Shown: positions 32,088 to 36,701 of the stretch, piece by piece | Numbering within the stretch: the first letter of the stretch is position 1 | Layout of the letters: each line of letters opens with the position of its first letter | Assembly: GCA_900546515.1 (NCBI GenBank) | Contig: URDG01000025.1 | Span: 1 to 36,701 of the forward strand | Origin: an uncultured Eubacteriales bacterium | Lineage (GTDB): Bacteria; Bacillota; Clostridia; Oscillospirales; Oscillospiraceae | Reading direction: 5' to 3' | DNA length: 36,701 bases | Made by a program: the position numbers and the translations under genes | Notes under the pieces: model-generated | Database searches by the model: none | Told to the model about the DNA's origin: nothing | What the model saw: only the letters and a program-made list of their open reading frames with translations

Positions 32088-32947
32088 GCCGCCCGCTGCG
32101 GCGGGTACTCTGCGCGCTTCTTTGTCTGTGCCTTCTGTCGTGTCCATCATTCGCCGCTGCTTTTGCCGACGGCGGCAGGGAACGGCCCGAGCTTGAAGAT
32201 GTGCGCGTATACGTGTGCTCGCTGCTGTCCGGGCGCGCATATCTCAACGGCGACACGGTATATATGTCATTGAGCGATCTGGGGCGGATATATAATATCA
32301 GTGTTTCCGTCAGCGTAAGCTCCGGCAGTTTTTCCGCTTCCGCCCCCGGTCTCGAAATATACGGCGAAAAGGACAGCGGCTATATCACGGCGAACTGCCG
32401 CTATCTCTACGTGCCGTCCGGCTATCTCGTCTGCGGCGATGACGTTTACCTGCCGCTGGACGCTCTGTGCCGCATCTTCGGCGTCAGCGCCGGTATTGAT
32501 GCCGGCTCCGGCCATGTGGATATAAGCACCGCGCAGCCCCGGCTCATCTCCGGCGGCGAGGACTATTACACCATGAATTTCTCCGCCGACGAGCTCTATT
32601 GGCTGCCTCGCATAGGTTATACCGAGGCCTACGAGCAGCCGCTCGCGGGGATAATGGGCGTGTGCAACGTCGTGCTCAACCGCGTGAACGACAAGGATTT
32701 TCCCGACACGATCTTTGAAGTGCTGTACGACAGCAAGCATACGGTGCAGTTCACGCCGGCCTCCACAGGCGCCATGCACAGCGAGCCGGATGAGATATAT
32801 TACATTGCGGCATATCTGGTGCTCGAGGGCTACAACACTGTCGGCAAGAGCACCTATTTTGTCAATCCCGTGGACAATGCGAACTACTGGTTCCGCGAGA
32901 ATCTCGCCTATGTCACGACCATAGGCAACCACGAATTCTACAGATAA
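32084..32947 (+). CDS. Secreted SleB-like cell wall hydrolase with stalk domain
   Basis: This 287-residue protein has a signal peptide (LLCLCLLSCPSFAAAFA, end near residue 28) and a copper-amine-oxidase-N-like stalk domain (about 40-150: YLNGDTVYMSLSDLGRIY, VYLPLDALCRIFGV). The C-terminal Hydrolase_2 (SleB/CwlJ) domain reads ELYWLPRIGYTEAYEQPLAG with the likely catalytic Glu in YTEA, then VVLNRVNDKDFPDTIFEVLY. SleB family enzymes cut spore cortex peptidoglycan as lytic transglycosylases. There is no LysM or PG-binding domain; the stalk domain replaces it. It is followed by rsmG after 14 bases. Confidence 0.88.
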   Translation: MSRPLRRVLCALLCLCLLSCPSFAAAFADGGRERPELEDVRVYVCSLLSGRAYLNGDTVYMSLSDLGRIYNISVSVSVSSGSFSASAPGLEIYGEKDSGYITANCRYLYVPSGYLVCGDDVYLPLDALCRIFGVSAGIDAGSGHVDISTAQPRLISGGEDYYTMNFSADELYWLPRIGYTEAYEQPLAGIMGVCNVVLNRVNDKDFPDTIFEVLYDSKHTVQFTPASTGAMHSEPDEIYYIAAYLVLEGYNTVGKSTYFVNPVDNANYWFRENLAYVTTIGNHEFYR

Positions 32948-32961
32948 CAGGTACACTGAGC

Positions 32962-33666
32962 ATGCTGGAAGACATACTTGAAAAAGGCTTTGCCGGTCTC
33001 GGCCTCAGCATAGACGCCGGGGCGGTGAGCCGCTACCGCACGTATTTTGAGCGGCTGGACGAAATGAACAAGGTCATGAATCTCACCGCGATCTCCGGCG
33101 AGGACGACACCGCGCGCCTTCACTTCCTCGACTGCGCCGCCGTTCTTACGGCAGCGGACGTCTCCGGGAAGAAGGTCATAGACGTCGGCACCGGTGCAGG
33201 CTTCCCCGGTCTTGCGCTGAAGATTGCACGGCCGGACATGGACTTGACCCTGCTTGACAGTCTTGACAAGCGCGTCGGATTCCTGCGCGGCACCTGCGCG
33301 AGGCTCGGATTTGACGATGTGACGTGCATCCATGCCCGCGCCGAGGAGGCTCCGGCGGAATACCGCGAAGCCTTCGACTTTGCCTTTTCGCGCGCCGTCG
33401 CGCGGCTGAATCTGCTGTGCGAGCTGTGCCTGCCGTTTGTGAAGCCCGGCGGAGCATTTATTGCAATGAAAGGGCCTGATTGCGGCGAAGAGCTAGGAGA
33501 GGCCTCAAAAGCTATTTCCGCGCTCGGCGGGAAGCTCGAGCGCTGCGCGGCCTATACCATCCCCGGCACGGATATAACGCACAGTCTTGTCATCATCCGG
33601 AAAATGCGGCCTACTCCGCCAAAGTATCCGCGCCGCTGGGCGCAGATGAAAAAGCAGCCTCTGTAA
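32962..33666 (+). CDS. rsmG: RsmG, 16S rRNA guanine-527 N7-methyltransferase
   Basis: RsmG (GidB) methylates G527 of 16S rRNA at N7; loss gives low-level streptomycin resistance in many bacteria. The 234-residue protein has the family opening with NKVMNLTAISGEDD, RLHFLDCAAVL, SAM-binding VIDVGTGAGFPGLALKIARP, and SRAVARLNLLCELCLPFV. It ends with KYPRRWAQMKKQPL, the usual RsmG tail. It is often near the replication origin with mnmG, parA and parB, but none of those are in this window. Confidence 0.95.
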   Translation: MLEDILEKGFAGLGLSIDAGAVSRYRTYFERLDEMNKVMNLTAISGEDDTARLHFLDCAAVLTAADVSGKKVIDVGTGAGFPGLALKIARPDMDLTLLDSLDKRVGFLRGTCARLGFDDVTCIHARAEEAPAEYREAFDFAFSRAVARLNLLCELCLPFVKPGGAFIAMKGPDCGEELGEASKAISALGGKLERCAAYTIPGTDITHSLVIIRKMRPTPPKYPRRWAQMKKQPL

Positions 33667-33772
33667 GGCTATCGAAAAACGAAGAAGCCCTTCGCTGGAT
33701 TCAGACGGGTGTTCGTAAAACAGGTTCAGACCGAAATTACGAAACGAGCATCTGCCGGTCAGTGTTGGCAGC

Positions 33773-33814
33773 AAAATAACGGGTATCCGGCTTTCACCGG
33801 ATACCCGTTATTTT
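33773..33814. terminator. Bidirectional terminator between rsmG and the SnoaL-like gene
   Basis: A perfect 18-base inverted repeat (33773-33790 with 33797-33814) has a 6-base loop, with AAAA and TTTT ends. The stop codon of the SnoaL-like gene lies inside its right arm. The 106 bases between rsmG and this hairpin hold no gene I can support. Confidence 0.88.
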
Positions 33815-34194
33815 GTACCGTCACGAAAAACGATCGGTGTACCTATGTGCTTATCTATTCTCCATTGCGGAGGATTTCCATCATCAGCCCAGTATTCATC
33901 CATTGACGTAATTTTATCATTTGCTGTTCTTATGAATGACACCACATGGAAATATACACTTCTATCTTGGGGATAAACTTTTGTTACCGTGATGAATAAA
34001 TCGCCTATCACTTCAACTCGTTCAACTGTTCCATCCCAATCACCTGGATATTCACAGTTTGCGATAATGAACTCATCGACCGTAAAGTGCTCGTTGGAAC
34101 AATGCCAATTCACATGCGCATCTTTGTGAAAGAAGTTTCTGATCGTGTTCTCATCTTGAGCCAACACAGACTTAATAAAACTGCGTATATCCAT
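33808..34194 (-). CDS. SnoaL-like / NTF2-fold protein
   Basis: This 128-residue protein has the NTF2-like pattern: N-terminal helices (IRSFIKSVLAQDENTIRNFF), a pocket strand (HVNWHCSNEHFTVDEFI), YPGDWDGTVERVEV, and the strand pair SVYFHVVSFIRT and ITSMDEYWADDG. Members include ester-cyclases and many proteins of unknown use in Firmicutes. It is distinctly AT-richer than its neighbours, uses ATA for Ile and ends inside the shared terminator. It stands at the point where codon style changes, so it may be an insertion. Confidence 0.75.
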   Translation of the reverse strand: MDIRSFIKSVLAQDENTIRNFFHKDAHVNWHCSNEHFTVDEFIIANCEYPGDWDGTVERVEVIGDLFITVTKVYPQDRSVYFHVVSFIRTANDKITSMDEYWADDGNPPQWRIDKHIGTPIVFRDGTK

Positions 34195-34307
34195 AATTGT
34201 TTACCTCGCAAATTCCGATTTGCACAATCAAAACGCATCGCGAAACGATAGAGAAGCTTCCTTTTTCTGGGCATAATCAGGATCATGGAACTGCCCTCGC
34301 AGCCAGC

Positions 34308-34700
34308 TCAGATCCACCATTCGGGCGTAAGCTGGCCCAGCGTTACGATCCGGTTGCTTTCGTAGTCCAGCATGACCTCCACGCCCTTGTAATCCTCCGG
34401 CATCAGCTGGGACATCAGCTCCCGGCACGCGCCGCAGGGGGGTATGGCATTGCCATCCTGGCCAACGGCGATCACACGGCGGATGGCGTTCTCACCCTCG
34501 GTAATCATATGAAAAATGGCGTTTCGCTCGGCGCAGACGCCCAGCGTGCAGGCGGAGTCCACGCATACGCCGGTGTAGATTTTGCCGCTGGCCGATTCGA
34601 TGGCCGCCGCCACGCCGCCGGCCTCGATGAAACGCGATACCTGCCGGGGCTTGAGCGCGGCGAGGGCAGCGCGGTACAGCTCATCCCAGATGGGTTCCAT
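34308..34700 (-). CDS. Cytidine-deaminase-like protein
   Basis: This 130-residue zinc deaminase of the cytidine deaminase fold has the catalytic Glu and zinc ligands in VCAERNAIF (C56, E58) and PPCGACREL (C89, C92). The segment before the motif reads DSACTLGV instead of the IENASY-type sequence of classical cytidine deaminases, so a related substrate (blasticidin-S-deaminase-like or another nucleoside) is possible. GGAGG precedes the ATG 34700 by seven bases. It uses almost no ATA codons, like the next gene. Confidence 0.85.
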   Translation of the reverse strand: MEPIWDELYRAALAALKPRQVSRFIEAGGVAAAIESASGKIYTGVCVDSACTLGVCAERNAIFHMITEGENAIRRVIAVGQDGNAIPPCGACRELMSQLMPEDYKGVEVMLDYESNRIVTLGQLTPEWWI

Positions 34701-34772
34701 TGCAATCCTCCGTGAAAAATAGAACAAACAGCGCCCGGGGCGAAGGCTCCGGACGCTGCGCTTGCTGGAAAA

Positions 34773-36572
34773 TCAGAAGATGTATTTGTCGCTCAGCGCG
34801 GGACGCTTGGCCATTTCCTCCTGCTTGGCGCGGTACTTTTCGGCCTCGTTGCCCAGCACCGCGTAGGAGGCGACCTTGCTTTCCTCCACGCCCGGCTGGT
34901 TGAAGGCGTCGATGTTGAGCAGCTCGCCCTCGTAGGCGGTGGTCAGCTCGAAGAAGTACATCAGCTGGCCGATGGTGCCCGCGTTGACGCAGGGCAGGGT
35001 GATGGTCTGGCTCATGCGGCCGGCCTTGAGCAGCGCGTACTCGGTGCCCTGGCGCTCGGCCTCGATGAGCTGGTTGAGCGTCTTGCCGCCCAGGAAGGCC
35101 ACATCGTGGAACTCCTCGCAGCCATGGGGGATTTCCACCGTGCTGCGGAAGGAGCCGACCTTGAGCAGGGTGATCACCTTATCATAGGGACCCTCGGTGT
35201 AGAGCTGCAGCTGGCTGTGCTGATCGGTAACGCCCAGCGCCTTGGTGGGGGTCTGACCCACGTTGCAGGGCTTGCCGTCGCGGGTCACGTTCTTGCCCAG
35301 GCTTTCGGCCCACAGCTGGCAGAACCAGTCGGCCATGTATTTCAGGCTGTCGGCATAGGGCATGACGGCCTGCACGTTCATGCCGCGCTCGGTGGCGATG
35401 TATTGCAGCACGGCCTCCAGCAAGGCGGGGTTCTGCCACACGTCGCCGCTCTGGCAGCGCTTATCCATGCACGCCGCGCCCTTGAGCATGGCGCGGATAT
35501 CGATGCCGCATACCGCCGCGGGGAACAGGCCTACGGGGCACATTTCGCTGTAGCGGCCGCCCACGCCGTCGGGCACGATGAAGTGCTTAAAGCCGTTTTC
35601 GCGGGTCAGCTTGATCAGGTTGCCGCGATCCGCGCCGGTGGTGGTGATGATATGCTTGGCCCAGTCGTCTCCCACGGCCTTTTTCAGCGCGTCGGTGAAA
35701 ATCAGGTACTGGCTCATGGTTTCGGCGGTGCCGCCGGACTTGGTGATGACGTTGAAGCAGGTGCGCTTTACGTCGATGACGTCCATCAGAGCGGCCATGC
35801 GCTCGGGGTCGATGTTGTCCTCTACATAGAAGTCCTTGATCTCCGGACCGGCAGAGCCGTAGAAGCTGCCGGCGGCAAAGGCCTCCATCAGATCGTCCTG
35901 GGACAGGGATCTTGCCTTGACGGCGATCCAGCCGCCGAAGGCGTCGTTTCCGCCGGAGTCGAAGGGGAAAAAGTTGTGGGTGTCGTCCACCGCCGTGCCC
36001 CAGTAGCGGCGGCCGTGGCGCAGCAGGGCATCCCAGCAGGTGAACGCCTCACCGGTGTTCTCGATAACAGTGGAGTCGTAGTTGAACACCTCCACGGCGC
36101 ACAGGTGCTCCAGCGGCAGGATCTCGTCGTACTCCACCTTGGACCACTTGGGATGGTTCATGATGACCATGTAGCCCCGGTCATAGGCGTCGTCGATCTG
36201 GGCCTGCAGGTCCGCGTAGGTGCGGAACGGCGTCAGCTCCAGACGGTGGTCATGCTGGTAAGGGGGCAGCTTGGCATTGGCACGCTGTGCAGGGGTGCCG
36301 GGGATCACCAGGAAGTGATACTCCCTTACATCCCGCTTTACATCCGGGGGGAACGTGATCTCCATGCCCGGCAGCAGCAGAAAGTCCGGCGTGTCGAACT
36401 CCCGGGTGTCGGTGAACACATTGTGCTCCGTCAGAAGCAGGAAGTCATAGCCGTGCTGCTTGTAGGCCTCCACCTGCTGCGCCGGGGTCAGGCGACCGTC
36501 GGAACGGGTGGAATGGCAGTGGATGTTGCCCTTATAGAAGCTGCCCTCGGTAAATAGTGTCGATTTTCTCAT
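34773..36572 (-). CDS. In-frame fusion: PHP domain + truncated glucose-6-phosphate isomerase
   Basis: One uninterrupted 599-residue frame joins two normally separate proteins. Residues 1-250 are a PHP-type phosphoesterase (NIHCHSTRSDGRLTP, LLLTEHNVF, IMNHPKWSK, AVDDTHNFFPFD) ending in the usual SFYGSAGPEIKDFYVEDN. From about 251 it is glucose-6-phosphate isomerase (CFNVITKSGGTAETMSQYLI, PDGVGGRYSEMCPVGLFPAA, TDQHSQLQLYTEGP, KVASYAVLG). The isomerase lacks its first 100 or so residues, including the GIGGSxLG phosphate loop, so isomerase activity is doubtful. The junction near 35815-35825 looks like an in-frame deletion between a PHP gene and a downstream pgi gene; a mis-assembly is the alternative. 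GAGG precedes the ATG. Confidence 0.85.
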   Translation of the reverse strand: MRKSTLFTEGSFYKGNIHCHSTRSDGRLTPAQQVEAYKQHGYDFLLLTEHNVFTDTREFDTPDFLLLPGMEITFPPDVKRDVREYHFLVIPGTPAQRANAKLPPYQHDHRLELTPFRTYADLQAQIDDAYDRGYMVIMNHPKWSKVEYDEILPLEHLCAVEVFNYDSTVIENTGEAFTCWDALLRHGRRYWGTAVDDTHNFFPFDSGGNDAFGGWIAVKARSLSQDDLMEAFAAGSFYGSAGPEIKDFYVEDNIDPERMAALMDVIDVKRTCFNVITKSGGTAETMSQYLIFTDALKKAVGDDWAKHIITTTGADRGNLIKLTRENGFKHFIVPDGVGGRYSEMCPVGLFPAAVCGIDIRAMLKGAACMDKRCQSGDVWQNPALLEAVLQYIATERGMNVQAVMPYADSLKYMADWFCQLWAESLGKNVTRDGKPCNVGQTPTKALGVTDQHSQLQLYTEGPYDKVITLLKVGSFRSTVEIPHGCEEFHDVAFLGGKTLNQLIEAERQGTEYALLKAGRMSQTITLPCVNAGTIGQLMYFFELTTAYEGELLNIDAFNQPGVEESKVASYAVLGNEAEKYRAKQEEMAKRPALSDKYIF

Positions 36573-36592
36573 GCAGTTATCCTCTTTGTACC

Positions 36593-36623
36593 GGGTATGG
36601 GGCGCGAAACGCGCCCCATACCC
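36593..36623. terminator. Perfect GC-rich hairpin before the PHP-isomerase gene
   Basis: GGGTATGGGGCGCG (36593-36606) and CGCGCCCCATACCC (36610-36623) pair perfectly around a 3-base loop. It probably ends an upstream minus-strand gene that lies beyond the window; the T-tract on that side is poor. The last 78 bases hold short open frames on the minus strand but no gene I can name. Confidence 0.6.
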
Positions 36624-36701
36624 TATTCAATGCTCTTTTGTCGAAGCGCGGACGGCTCAGCCTCCATTGCGAAGGTGGCCGAGCAGGCCCAGACCATGCT
36701 G

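Noticed and set aside
34228..34320. 30-codon minus-strand frame overlapping the end of the deaminase gene
   Set aside because: It is short, has no Shine-Dalgarno site and no recognisable product; it could be a remnant, but there is not enough to annotate.
35106..36557. 483-codon open frame on the plus strand opposite the PHP-isomerase gene
   Set aside because: It is a product of the strong third-position GC bias of the real gene; the translation is low-complexity (Gly/Val/His-rich) with no family signature.
36624..36701. Short open minus-strand frames at the right edge
   Set aside because: Two frames are open to a stop (one ending LRNGG, one ending RQKSIE); neither can be identified in 78 bases.

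Overview
The window looks like a chromosomal stretch from a strictly anaerobic, spore-forming, moderately GC-rich Clostridia member, most likely a gut Oscillospirales relative. This rests on gene content: a SpoIIP cortex/engulfment hydrolase, a SleB-like hydrolase, rubredoxin with a reverse-type rubrerythrin under a PerR-type regulator, 2HCT and M29 families, and Firmicutes-type promoters and Shine-Dalgarno sites. No rRNA, tRNA, CRISPR array, intact transposase or phage gene was seen.

Layout. 1-5350: a plus-strand envelope operon with two lipoproteins, a double zinc-ribbon membrane protein, a TPM-domain protein with a Ser/Gly tail, and a frameshifted small lipoprotein gene, closed by a strong terminator. 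5350-8305: a worn region with two copies of a 112-bp repeat bracketing an AT-richer zinc-ribbon/WSDWSDWS membrane protein, then the wreck of an ABC transporter and a multiply frameshifted AraC-type regulator. 8500-11380: larBEC, making the nickel-pincer cofactor, with no larA here. 11390-14200 (minus): an Rrf2 regulator, mnmA and cysK. The rrf2 and cysK promoters share a CTAC-N7-GTAG dyad, suggesting a sulfur/cysteine regulon. 14290-17340 (minus): an AEC permease, rsmI and a METTL25-like methyltransferase. 17520-23140: a five-gene minus-strand operon (Ldh2-type dehydrogenase, 2HCT transporter, OtnK-like kinase, OtnC-like decarboxylase, cupin) with a divergent FCD-GntR regulator and matching TGTATACA operators. 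It reads as a four-carbon sugar-acid catabolic module of unusual composition.

23200-29230: long-form HPF, a membrane-anchored leucine-rich-repeat protein, an unknown membrane protein, an M29 aminopeptidase and a membrane acyltransferase. 29275-30463 (minus): rubredoxin, reverse rubrerythrin and PerR, a peroxide-defence group. 30568-33666: SpoIIP (minus), then TSCPD protein, SleB-like hydrolase and RsmG (plus). 33808-36572 (minus): a SnoaL-like protein, a cytidine-deaminase-like protein, and an in-frame fusion of a PHP domain to a glucose-6-phosphate isomerase lacking its N-terminal part.

Codon style changes along the window. Ile ATA codons are common from larB to rsmG, rare in the first operon and nearly absent from the last two genes, so the ends may have different histories or may sit on an assembly join. 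The strongest leads for new biology are the sugar-acid operon with its cupin in place of a known isomerase, the Rrf2/cysK operator pair with a possible Cys leader peptide, the PHP-isomerase fusion, and the lipoprotein/zinc-ribbon/TPM operon.
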